This document shows positions 47,371 to 58,800 of a stretch of 64,000 nucleotides of DNA, piece by piece (position 1 is the stretch's first letter; each line of letters opens with the position of its first letter). Source of the DNA: Myxocyprinus asiaticus (lineage: Eukaryota > Chordata > Actinopteri > Cypriniformes > Catostomidae); assembly GCF_019703515.2 (NCBI RefSeq), contig NC_059356.1, forward strand, positions 24,667,197 to 24,731,196, in the 5' to 3' direction. Below the pieces are notes generated by a model. The model had not been told where the DNA came from. It saw only the letters and a program-made list of their open reading frames with translations, and made no database searches. The translations under genes and the position numbers were made by a program.

Positions 47371-48860
47371 TAAACTCAGCAAAAAAAAAAGAAACGTCCT
47401 CTCACTTTCAACTACTTTTAATTTCAGCAAACTTAACATGTGTAAATATTTGTATGAACATAAAAAGATTCAACAACTAAGACATAAACTGAACAAGTTT
47501 CACAGACATGTGACTAACAGAAATGGAATAATGTGTCCCTGAACAAAGTGGGGAGTCAAAATCAAAAGTAACAGTTAGTATCTGGTGTGGCCACCAGCTG
47601 CATTAAGTACTGCAGTGCATCTCCTCCTCATGGACTGCACCAGATTTGCCAGTTCTTGCTGTGAGATGTTACCCCACTTTTCCACAAAGGCACTTGCAAG
47701 TTCCCAGACATTTCTGGGGGGAATGGCCCTAGCCCTCACCCTCCGATCCAACAGGTCCCAGACGTGCTCAATGGGATTGAGATCCGGGCTCTTCGCTGGC
47801 CATGGCAGAACACTGTCATTCCTGTCTTGCAGGAAATCACGCACAGAATGAGCAGTATGGCTGGTGGCATTGTCATGATGGAGGGTCATGTTAGGATGAT
47901 CCTGCAGGAAGAGTACCACATGAGGGAGGAGGATGTCTTCCCTGTAACGCACAGCGTTGAGATTGCCTGCAATGACAACAAGTTCAGTCCGATGATGCTG
48001 TGACACACCGCCCCAGACCATGACGGACACTTCACCTCCAAATCGATCCAGCTCCAGAGTACAGGCCTTGGTGTAACGCTCATTCCTTCGACGATAAATG
48101 CGAGTCCGACCATCACCCCTGGTGTGACAAAACCGTGACTTGTCAGTGAAGAGCACTTTTTGCCAGTCCTGTCTGGTCCTGCGAAAGTGGGTTTGTGCCC
48201 ATAGGCGATGTTGTTGCCGGTGATGTCTGGTAAGAACCTGCCTTGCAACAGGCCTACAAGCCCTCAATCCAGCCTCTCTCAGCCTAATGCGGACAGTCTG
48301 AGCACTGATGGAGGGATTGTGCGTTCCTGGTATAACTCGGGCAGTTGTTGTTGCCATCCTGTATCTGTCCCACAGGTGTGATATTCGGATGTACCAATCC
48401 TGTGCAGGTGTTGTTACACGTGGTCTGCCACTGTGAAGACGATCAGCTGTCCTTCCTGTCTCACTGTAGCGCTGTCTTAGGCGTCTCACAGTACGGACAC
48501 TGCAATTTATTGCCCTGGCCACATCTGCAGTCCTCATGCCTCCATGCAGCATGCCTAAGGCACGTTCACGCAGATGAGCAGGGACATGGGCATCTTTCTT
48601 TTGGTGTTTTTCAGAGTCAGTAGAAAGGTCTCTTTAGTGTCCTAAGTTTTTATAACTGTGACCTTAATTGCCTACCGTCTGTAAGCTGTTAGTGTCTTAA
48701 CGACCGTTCCACAGGTGCATGTTCATTAATTGTTTATGGTTCATTGAACAAGCACAGAGAACATTGTTTAAACCCTTTACAATAAAGATCTGTAAAGTTA
48801 TTTGGATTTAAAAAAAATAATAAAATCTTTAAAATACAGTGTCCTGAAAAAGGGAGTTTA
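47371..48860 (-). mobile_element. Tc1-like transposon with one damaged terminal repeat
   Basis: The right-hand (3') end on the minus strand is AAACTCAGCAAAAAAAAAAG followed by AAACGTCC at 47372-47399, the usual terminus of a widespread fish Tc1 family. At the other end (48838-48860) CCTGAAAAAGGG runs directly into AGTTTAC and lacks the matching GACGTTTC stretch, so about 17 bp of that repeat are gone. It encodes the transposase at 47575-48552. Confidence 0.85.
47575..48552 (-). CDS. Tc1-like DD34E transposase lacking its native start
   Basis: The 325-residue frame covers nearly the whole transposase: a paired-type helix-turn-helix (GGMRTADVARAINCSVRTVRR within residues 4-25), then the catalytic triad Asp in VLFTDKSRF, Asp in LHHDNATSH and Glu in DLNPIEHVWD, with 34 residues between the second Asp and Glu. 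The upstream ATG expected for this family (48593-48591 on the minus strand) is 41 nt before the internal Met, out of frame. A one-base deletion has therefore separated the first 14 or so residues. The Lys after the first Asp, where the family usually has Glu, is a further change. Activity is doubtful. Confidence 0.85.
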   Translation of the reverse strand: MLHGGMRTADVARAINCSVRTVRRLRQRYSETGRTADRLHSGRPRVTTPAQDWYIRISHLWDRYRMATTTARVIPGTHNPSISAQTVRIRLREAGLRACRPVARQVLTRHHRQQHRLWAQTHFRRTRQDWQKVLFTDKSRFCHTRGDGRTRIYRRRNERYTKACTLELDRFGGEVSVMVWGGVSQHHRTELVVIAGNLNAVRYREDILLPHVVLFLQDHPNMTLHHDNATSHTAHSVRDFLQDRNDSVLPWPAKSPDLNPIEHVWDLLDRRVRARAIPPRNVWELASAFVEKWGNISQQELANLVQSMRRRCTAVLNAAGGHTRY

Positions 48861-48884
48861 CATATATATATATATATATATATA

Positions 48885-50465
48885 CAGGTGCATCTCAATA
48901 AATTAGAATGTCGTGGAAAAGTTCATTTATTTCAGTAATTCAACTCAAATTGTGAAACTTGTGTATTAAATAAATTCAATGCACACAGACTGAAGTAGTT
49001 TAAGTCTTTGGTTCTTCTAATTGTGATGATTTTGACTCACATTTAACAAAAACCCACCAATTCACTATCTCACAAAATTAGAATATGGTGACATGCCAAT
49101 CAGCTAATCAACTCAAAACACCTGCAAAGGTTTCCTGAGCCTTCAAAATGGTCTCTCAGTTTGATTCACTAGGCTACACAATCATGGGGAAGACTGCTGA
49201 TCTGACAGTTGTCCAGAAGACAATCACTGACACCCTTCACAAGGAGGGTAAGCCACAAACATTCATTGCCAAAGAAGCTGGCTGTTCACAGAGTGCTGTA
49301 TCCAAGCATGTTAACAGAAAGTTGAGTGGAAGGAAAAAGTGTGGAAGAAAAAGATGCACAACCAACCGAGAGAACCGCAGCCTTATGATTGTCCAGCAAA
49401 ATCGATTCAAGAATTTGGGTGAACTTCACAAGGAATGGACTGAGGCTGGGGTCAAGGCATTAAGAGCCACCACACACAGACGTGTCAAGGAATTTGGCTA
49501 AAGTTGTCGTATTCCTCTTGTTAAGCCACTCCTGAACCACAGACAATGTCAGAGGTGTCTTACCTGGGCTAAGGAGAAGAAGAACTGGACTGTTGCCCAG
49601 TGGTCCAAAGTCCTCTTTTCAGATGAGAGCAAGTTTTGTATTTCATTTGGAAAACAAGGTCCTAGAGTCTGGAGGAAGGGTGGAGAAGCTCATAGCCCAA
49701 GTTGCTTGAAGTCCAGTGTTAAGTTTCCACAGTCTGTGATGATTTGGGGTGCAATGTCATCTGCTGGTGTTGGTCCATTGTGTTATTTGAAAACCAAAGT
49801 CACTGCACTCGTTTACCAAGAATTTTGAAGCACTTCATGCTTCCTTCTGCTGACCAGCTTTTTAAAGATGCTGATTTCATTTTCCAGCAGGATTTGGCAC
49901 CTGCACACACTGCCAAAAGCACCAAAAGTTGGTTAAATGACCATGGTGTTGGTGTGCTTGACTGGCCAGCAAACTCACCAGACCTGAACCCCATAGAGAA
50001 TCTATGGGGTATAGTCAAGAGGAAAATGAGAAACAAGAGACCAAAAAATGCAGATGAGCTGAAGGCCACTGTCAAAGAAACCTGGGCTTCCATACCACCT
50101 CAGCAGTGCCACAAACTGATCACCTCCATGCCACGCTGAACTGAGGCAGTAATTAAAGCAAAAGGAGCCCCTACCAAGTATTGAATACATATACAGTAAA
50201 TGAACATACTTTCCAGAAGGCCAACAATTCACTAAAAAAAATTTTTTTTATTGGTCTTATGATGTATTCTAATTTTTTGAGATAGTGAATTGGTGGGTTT
50301 TTGTTAAATGTGAGCCAAAATCATCATAATTAAAAGAACCAAAGACTTAAACTACTTCAGTCTGTGTGCATTGAATTTATTTAATACACGAGTTTCACAA
50401 TTTGAGTTGAATTACTGAAATAAATGAACTTTTCCACGACATTCTAATTTATTGAGATGCACCTG
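48885..50465 (+). mobile_element. Tc1-like transposon, copy B (CAGGTGCATCTC family)
   Basis: It begins CAGGTGCATCTCAATAAATT and ends with the inverse, GAGATGCACCTG, flanked by TA on both sides. The terminal inverted repeats are long, about 200 bp, both containing CACAGACTGAAGTAGTTTAA. It is 1581 bp long, nearly the same as the second copy at 58094-59670, which is inverted relative to it. Confidence 0.92.
49148..50184 (+). pseudogene. Broken Tc1 transposase of copy B
   Basis: Aligned by eye with the intact frame at 58373-59407, this gene has an in-frame TAA at 49499-49501 where the intact copy reads TAC (Tyr), a one-base deletion near 49825 (AAGAATTTTG instead of AAGAAATTTTG) that shifts the frame, and a TGA at about 50137-50139 in the MPRRIE region. 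The first catalytic block (SDESKF) and the QQDLAPAH and DLNPIENLW blocks are still legible but in different frames. The copy cannot make transposase. Confidence 0.9.
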
Positions 50466-50481
50466 TATATATATATATATA

Positions 50482-51098
50482 CACACAGGTGGCCAAAAGT
50501 TTGGAATAATGTACAGATTTAGCTGTTTCTGAAAGAAATTGGAACTTTAATTCACCAAAGTGGCATTCCACTGATCACAAAGTATAGTCAGGACATTACT
50601 GATGTAAAAAACAGCACCACTATTTGAAAAAAGTCATTTTTGATCAAATCTAAACAAGCCCCATTTCCAGCAGTCATCACTCCAACACCTTATCCTTGAG
50701 TAATCATGCTAAATTGCTAATTTGGTACTAGAAAATAACTTGCCATTATATCAAACACATTTGATTTGTTAAATGAAGCTTAACATTGTCGTTGTGTTTG
50801 TTTTTTAGTTGCCACAGTATGCAATAGATTGGCATGTCTTAAAGTCAATATTAGGTAAAAAATGACAAAAAAGAAACAGCTTTCTCTAGAAACTCATCAG
50901 TCAATCATTGTTTTGAGGAATGAAGGCTGTACAGTGCTTGAAATTTTCAAAAAGAATTTAGTAATTATAATAGTACATTAATAACGTGAAAAATTACTAA
51001 CTATACATTGTGATCAGTTGAATGCTACTTTGAAAAAAAGTACCAATTTCTTTCCATTAGAGCAGAATCTGTACATTATTCCAAACTTTTGGCCACCA

Positions 51099-51105
<7 letters not shown>
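50482..51105 (+). mobile_element. Internally deleted Tc1-like element (GGTGGCCAAAAGTTTGG ends)
   Basis: Left CACACAGGTGGCCAAAAGTT and right ACTTTTGGCCACCAGTGTG are inverted. The interior keeps the 5' leader and the first codons of a transposase: ATGACAAAAAAGAAACAGCT near 50860, translating as MTKKKQLSLETHQSIIVLRN. The frame breaks off near 50950, just before the right terminal repeat. The 1 kb catalytic region is deleted, leaving a non-autonomous derivative of about 620 bp. Confidence 0.82.

Positions 51106-51160
<55 letters not shown>
51101..51160. repeat. (GT)n(AT)n compound microsatellite
   Basis: Nine GT units followed by about 21 AT units, starting at the very end of the preceding Tc1 derivative. 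Confidence 0.95.
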
Positions 51161-51163
<3 letters not shown>

Positions 51164-51880
51164 AAATGGATCTACAAAATGCCCAGAGTGTAAAATTTTC
51201 AACATATTAGAAAATTAGAAAATAAAATAAACTATATTTTGATATATTTTAATGTTTTATTTTTCATGTATAAAATAGATTATACATCAAATTAGGACAA
51301 ATCTAGAACTGGATTCATTGCTTTCACACTGAAATGTCATGAGAAGCAACAGGCTGTCAAACACATATTGAGTTACATATAACACATAAACTACACGTTT
51401 GTATTTTCTCAAACACTTATTGAGTCTAAACAGATGCACGACTTCCATAATCTCAGTAGTACACCCAAATGACAAAAGCCATATCATACTTTTCATGTGT
51501 TACACTTGCTATAGTTTACTTCCATGTTGTTTCTTTGTCAAATAGCAATGCCAAATATGCGTCAATCACTGAAACAACAGCGCCACCTTGTATGTGTAAA
51601 CGCATATGGAATGCTGATAATTCACCATAATTCAAAGAAATAAATATTAAATTATAGTAAACCTTTATAGATATGAAATAATCCTAAAAATATAATTTAT
51701 GGAAGTGCCAAAAACAACAACAACCGTTGTGTTGTTTTTTGTTTTTTCATTTATGGAAATAAATAATACCGAGGTTAGCGGGGGAAAAAAATCACAGAAA
51801 AATTACCGACCAAAAACAAAAAACCTCCAGCCCGTTTGTGCTGCTGCTGCTCTAGCCTACCAATCCTGTCTAAAAGGAAA
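51161..51880. other. Intergenic DNA upstream of rogdi
   Basis: No gene or repeat family recognised. AT-rich until about 51830, after which CpG density rises toward the rogdi promoter. Confidence 0.45.
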
Positions 51881-51889
51881 CCGTCGGAC

Positions 51890-52181
51890 TCGGGGAAAGT
51901 CTCGCGAGAGTCGCATGCGTCATTACCCTGACCTAAGTCACAATAAATGCAACTCGCGCGAGACTTTTCCAGCCCAACGGTTCCCTTCTAGACACGGCCT
52001 TTGTTAATCAACCAAAGAAACATCAAACCCGGAAAATTTTGATGTTACACAAACCGGAAAATCGGGGCAGGGAGGCGGCGACGAGCCTAATTGTTTATGA
52101 GCGATAGCCTCAGCAGTCACGCTACGTAACGGACTAGTTAGGTTATTTCCAACAGAGTTTAGACAGTGGTGTTGTAAGGTA
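51890..52181 (+). promoter_or_regulatory. rogdi promoter region with TCTCGCGAGA element
   Basis: A perfect TCTCGCGAGA palindrome lies at 51900-51909, followed by CGCATGCGT (NRF1-like) at 51911-51919 and a related CTCGCGCGAGA at 51954-51964. TCTCGCGAGA is an established core element of TATA-less housekeeping promoters and is reported to be bound by BANP and ZBTB33. CpG density is much higher than in flanking DNA. The transcription start is probably between here and 52180. Confidence 0.6.
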
Positions 52182-52223
52182 ATGCTCAGTGCAGACCGAA
52201 CTGCTCTATCTGAACTAGCGAAG

Positions 52224-52787
52224 ATGACCGCTGCGAGTCAAGCGGAGAGGACTGTGCTAGTAAGAGATTTATACGTGTTTATTACATGCACCAGATGCTT
52301 GACAATTTGACAGACAAATGCAAGGTCATGGTTTTTTAACAGTCATAGTAATAATTGTGGTGTATTTCAGATTTCAATTGTGTATACCGATTTGATATAC
52401 AGGTTTGCTGGTGCAAGCAATTTTGCAGAGCAGCTGCTGGGACAAAGTCCGAATTCATCCTAGTGTTCAAAAATGATTCAACAATTTATTCTAAGCAGTG
52501 ATTTGACATGCCTTATCAATGCTCTGTTAAGTTGTCATGCATTGATGATAGTGTGGTGTTGCAGCCAGCTATTAACTACTGGTTCCCATTGTGCATTAAT
52601 CCCAGTAATGCACCACATTGATCATAATTATATACCATTTTAGAGATGCAACAGAATTAGGGCAAGTTGTTGAACCAGAATGTTGTGCCTTATAGGAGGA
52701 AGAATTTAACTGGCTGCTGAAAGAAGAGGTGCATTCAGTGCTGAAACAGCTGCAGGACATTTTGAAGGTAGTCCCAGCTGATATACA

Positions 52788-52829
<42 letters not shown>

Positions 52830-55800
52830 AAGTGGCTGTATACACCTGAATTCTGTGTATCGTGCCAATTGCATTACTAACAGAGTTTTTGTGATTTCTA
52901 CCAAAGGAGGTAACAAGGCGTTTTTCAATGCCATCACCTGGTCTGGATGGACAACTGAAACAAGAAAATTTCATTCTGGGCAGCTCCACGTAAGCATCAT
53001 GAAATTAAATCTCTCTGCATGGTTAATATTGGATGTAAACATTATGCAGAATATAGCTAGATACAGCAACGTTTGACTACTTATTGCAGTTCTATTAAAA
53101 TAAACGTGTACAATGCAGCATAGAAATGCTTTTATTTAATAATACCTATTCGCATTTGATTAGGATGGACCAGATTAAAGGGGTTTTGACATTACAAGGA
53201 GAAGCTCTGACTCAGGCTGTAAGTCTGTTTGACAACATCATGCAAATGAACTCCGCTTTCTGGACTAAAATGCAACATAATATCAGCTCGGATGAAATGC
53301 ATTATAATAAAATTACAATTAACAATTGTCTACATGAAATGGGCAGATTAATATGTTTCATTTTTCTTTGCAGGATATTAATTTCAAAGTTGCTAAAAGC
53401 AGTCAAGTCATGCATTTTGCATTCCGAGATGATAAACAGTGGAAATTGCAGCAGGTATTTTTCTTTTTCTTTCTTCCTCTTATTTCAGCCATTTTGGTGT
53501 GAACCAATCAAAACAAGATCATTGCATTGCTTTGTAAGCTGTGGTTTGATATTATACTTTAATAACAATAGAGATGCTTAAAAAACTCTGTTACTTCACA
53601 GATCCAAGATGCCCGAAACCATGTGAGTCAGGCCCTCCAGTTACTAAGCAGCCGTAATGAGAGCTATCACTTTAAAACTGGTGCTGAAGTTAATAAGGTT
53701 TGTCATCACCATTAAAAGCTTTGGTTGCCCTGTTTTCATTGTTTTGTGTACTTATGTATTTCTTATGTGTACAATGTACACTTCCATGAATACATGTGAA
53801 ACACTGCAGGTTATTAAGTTTAGGTGCCCTTTTTTTGTTGTTGTTTTTATATAATATATATTTTATTACAGTTAATTTATTTTGGAGTAAATCTTTTTTT
53901 AATGAGAAAAAATAACTCTGAGCACCTTGATCTGAGATCTGAGCAATGGATGTCATATCTTGTATTTCAGCTTATGGATGCAGTGATGCTTCAGCTGACC
54001 CGAGCCCGTAATAGACTCACTACCCCAGCCAGCATGACTCTTCCTGAGCTTGCATCTAGTGGGTTAATGGTTAGTATCTGTATCTTCTTTTGGGCTATTC
54101 AGTCTACGCTATTTTTATATATTTATTTATTTTATTTTTTTCATTATTTGTTGGTCAAGATCAGGGAAGGGGAACTTTTTTTCCCCATTAAGAACCATTC
54201 AAGTATTTACAACATTATTCACGGGCCATACAATCGCTTGCAATTTCTGATTGTGGGTTGAAATTAACGTATGCATTCTGTTACCCACGCACTAAGACAA
54301 AACACTAAAAGGTCTGTCTATCTTACAATATTTTGCGTTGTTATCATTTAAAATGATTTTTAATCATTATTTTTATTGCATTTGTTTTTTTTTTTTTTAT
54401 ACAGTTAATTGAATCAAGGCCATCTTTTTTGTTTTTCAAATTATTTCTCAAACGGCCTCACTGGCCGGGTAAAATGGTCTCGTGTGCCTTACACGGCCCT
54501 GAGGCCTGACGTTCCCCACCCCTGTTCTAGATATACACGCATCAGACAGACATCTTTGGCCATAGCTTCCCATCTCACTGTTATACAGTGTCTCATGCTA
54601 TGAGCATTGTGTTTTTATACACCGTTTCAAGTAGAAGGAAGTTCACCTTTTAAAAACATCCCATTCCGCTGCACTGTTTTTGAATGCAGGAACAATATTT
54701 CTCTGTTCTTTCTAGAAAATGTTTACACCTCCAATGCCTGGGGATGTGATGGTGAACTTCTATGTCAATCTCAGCAAACTGTGTCTGACTGTGTACCAAC
54801 TGCATGTGCTGCAGCCTAACACTACTAAGGTATCACCAGGGGTGAAAAGAGATCTGAAAATTGGGGGGGACACATTCTAAATCTTATCAGCCTCTCTTCA
54901 CAATATGACAGTTTTAAGGATTTTTTGGAATATGTGATAAGAATATGTGACTTTTTTTTTAGAATATGTAATATGTTTTTACAAATTTGATATAATTTGA
55001 AAGAAATCATATCAGCTGAACTTTTAATAATTAGAACTAAAACGTAGCAACCATGTATGAATTAACATTTTTATATTAACAAAAGAATTATCATATAATT
55101 TAATGACTGCTGTCAAATGTTTCAAACACTAGTCCGGTCAGCCAGAACCAAAGAATCAAAGCATTAAATATCCCTTAATGTCCTTGTCAAATATGATCTT
55201 ACCTAAACAATTTTAGAAGCTTGTGTCACCTCTCTGTCTACACTGTTGACTTGGTCACTATTCTAAAATAGCTATAGATATGCCACAAACATCACCATTA
55301 TCTTAAATCTAAATTCAATATAATATCCAAACAAAAAACATGGAAAAGTCAAAGAACAATATATTGTTTATATGTGCATACTGTGACATTAGATTGTTGT
55401 TGTCACACACATGACCCTATGAAAGAAATCCCGAATGTCTGTCCCCTTCAGTTTTTTTGGCTGGTGGTTGTACATGAGACATTATTTGTCATTCAGTGTT
55501 TCAGTGAAAAAGGCTAACAATAAAAAATGTCAGAGATTAAAAACTCACTAAATGTTACCAAAATGTAAAATTAATTAATTTTAATGTTTAATATAAGCAT
55601 TAATTTGCTGAATAGGATATTCCAGACATTCAATATGTTTATTTTATTTATTTTTAATATATTTCTCCCCAATTTGGAAAGCCCAATTCCCAATGCACTC
55701 TAAGTCCTTGTGGTGGTGTAGTGACTTGCCTCAGTCCGGATGGCGGAGGACGAATCTCAGTTGCCGCCGCATCTGAGACCCTCAACCCGCGCATCTTATC

Positions 55801-58800
55801 ATGTGGCTTGTTGAGCGCGTTACTGCGGAGACATACCGCATGTGAAGGCTTCACGCTATTCTTCGCAGCATCCACGCACAACTCCACACGTGCTCCACCG
55901 AGAGCGAACCACATTATAGCGACCGTGAGGAGATTACCCCTCGTGACTCTACCTCCCTAACAACCGGGCCAATTTGGTTGCTTAGGAAACACCAGGCTGG
56001 AGTCACTCAGCATGCCCTGGATTCGAACTTGCGACTCCAGTGGTGGTAGTCAGCGTCAATACTCGCTGAGCTACCCAGGCCCCCCATTCCATAAGTTTTT
56101 AATATCAGATGAAGATCCACCATTATGCACCGCACATCAGAATCCACCTTTGAAGAATATTTTATTGGATTGTGCTGGTTTTATTTATTTTAGGAATTTA
56201 TTTTACTCAGCAAACACTTTTGACAAAGTCAACCCTTAGTCAGTTTTAGAGTTCTTATCAAAAATTAATTTTAATAACCTTATATAGGTTTTTAATTACC
56301 TTTTCTTATATTTTACTTGTTTTTTACCATGAAAATAGCCATAACTAACTAACACAATATTCATGTACAATAGTCAAAGATGACTCTTTTTGCTCACATT
56401 TTGTCACAGGTAGATTGGATATTGTTAACAGCTCAGTGTATGTTGTGCTAATGCCTGGCAGGCTGTTGGGCTCATTAATATTAATCAGGTTGTTTGCGTT
56501 CACCCAAACTGATTTGCTGAATCAAAATGTGGACTGTGACATCTGAGCGCTAACAAATGAGATTGCCGCTTTTGAGTTAGTTCCGCACACTGCCGAAGCA
56601 ACCAGCTGGCGGAGGCTTCTACTTGGTCTTAAAGATTTCATTTTATGGGAACGGCTTTGTTTTTTCTCCTTGCACTACAATTAAGCAAAATAAATGTCTA
56701 AAAAATGTAATTATTATTTGTCAAAAATGTTAACTTTATTTTTTAATTGTTATTTCTAAAAGTGAGGGGGACATGTCCCCTGTCCAGTTATAATGGTTAC
56801 TATGCCCCTGGGTATCACTATGTTAAAATCTGTTCAAGCTAGTTCACCATTATAGTTCACCCAAAAATGAAGATTCTCTCATCATTTACTCACCCCATGC
56901 CAACCGAAAAATGTATGACTTTCTTTCTTCAGCAGAACACAAATGAACATTTTTAGAAGAATATCTCAGCTCTGCAGGTCCATACAATGCAAGGGAATGG
57001 TGATCAGACCTTTGTATCTCCAAAAATCACAAAGGAAACAAAGTAATCCATAAAAATCCAGTGGTTCATGTCTTCTGAAGCGATCCAATCGATTTTGGAT
57101 GAGAACAGATCAAAATATAACTCCTTTTTCATCACCAGTCTCCTTGGCAATCATGATTTCAAGATCAGTTACACTTCCTAGCGCAGCCCGCATGTGTCAT
57201 GCACTAGGAAGTGTAATCGAGCTTGAAATCATGATGGTGCCTAGAGACTGCAATGGCAAGATGTACGATGAAAAAGGAGTTATATTTTGGTCTGTTCTCA
57301 CCCAAAACTGATTGAGTCACTTCAGAAGACATGGATTAAACCACTGAAGTCATAAATACTACTTTTATGCTGCCCTGTTTGAGCTTAAAAGTTTTGGTTC
57401 TCATTCACTTGCATTGCATGGACCTGCAGAGCTGAGATGTTCTTCTGAAAATCTTTGTTTGTGTTCAGCAGAAGAAAGAAAGTCATACACATCTGGGATG
57501 GCACGAGGGTGAGTAAATTATGAGAGAATTTTCATTTTTTGGTGAACTGTTCCTTTAATTACCATGAATGGATGCACTTTAAAATACATAATCATTTTGT
57601 TCTTCGTTAGAACTTCAAATCTGCAGGAAGTTCAGTGCTGCATAATCCAGGAACGATGTTGTAAGTGCCCACATTTCCTGTTTTCATGTTGCAACACCAA
57701 CATTCATGTCATACTGTATGTGCCTTTACTGTTTTTAAACAGTCTCTTTGGCAGTTTTAATAAGTGTATAAAATCAATTTATGTCTCACCCTCTAGTGAA
57801 TACAACAACACTAAGTTTGAGGTCAGCCATGTCCATAAGGTGGAATGTGTGGTTCCCTGGCTGAATGACACACTGGTGTTTTTTACCATTTCCCTGCAGC
57901 TCTGTCAACAGCTAAAAGATAAGGTGGGTGTGGTCTTTTGATATAATAGTGATTAAATCTAAGGGGGATAATGTACAGTCAGCCATTTATCATCAAAAAA
58001 TAAAACGCAAGCGGAGTGATCTTGTATTATCCTAAAGGGGCTTTATTTTGAGATAATGACCCACTGACTGGATGTTATCACACATACTACATACAGGTGC
58101 ATCTCAATAAATTAGAATGTCGTGGAAAAGTTCATTTATTTCAGTAATTCAACTCAAATTGTGAAACTCGTGTATTAAATAAATTCAATGCACACAGACT
58201 GAAGTAGTTTAAGTCTTTGGTTCTTTTAATTGTGATGATTTTGCTCACATTTAACAAAAACCCACCAATTCACTATCTCAAAAAATTAGAATACATCATA
58301 AGACCAATAAAAAAAACATTTTTAGTGAATTATTGGCCTTCTGGAAAGTATGTTCATTTACTGTATATGTACTCAATACTTGGTAGGGGCTCCTTTTGCT
58401 TTAATTACTGCCTCAATTCGGCGTGGCATGGAGGTGATCAGTTTGTGGCACTGCTGAGGTGGTATGGAAGCCCAGGTTTCTTTGACAGTGGCCTTCAGCT
58501 CATCTGCATTTTTTGGTCTCTTGTTTCTCATTTTCCTCTTGACAATACCCCATAGATTCTCTATGGGGTTCAGGTCTGGTGAGTTTGCTGGCCAGTCAAG
58601 CACACCAACACCATGGTCATTTAACCAACTTTTGGTGCATTTGCCAGTGTGGGCAGGTGCCAAATCCTGCTGGAAAATGAAATCAGCATCTTTAAAAAGC
58701 TGGTCAGCAGAAGGAAGCATGATGTGCTCCAAAATTTCTTGGTAAACGGGTGCAGTGACTTTGGTTTTCAAAAAACACAATGGACCAACACCAGCAGATG

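Noticed and set aside
53126..54261. Two frames of 151 and 145 codons as separate genes
   Set aside because: They include rogdi exons 4, 5 and 7 with intron read-through. The splice-joined frame matches ROGDI instead.
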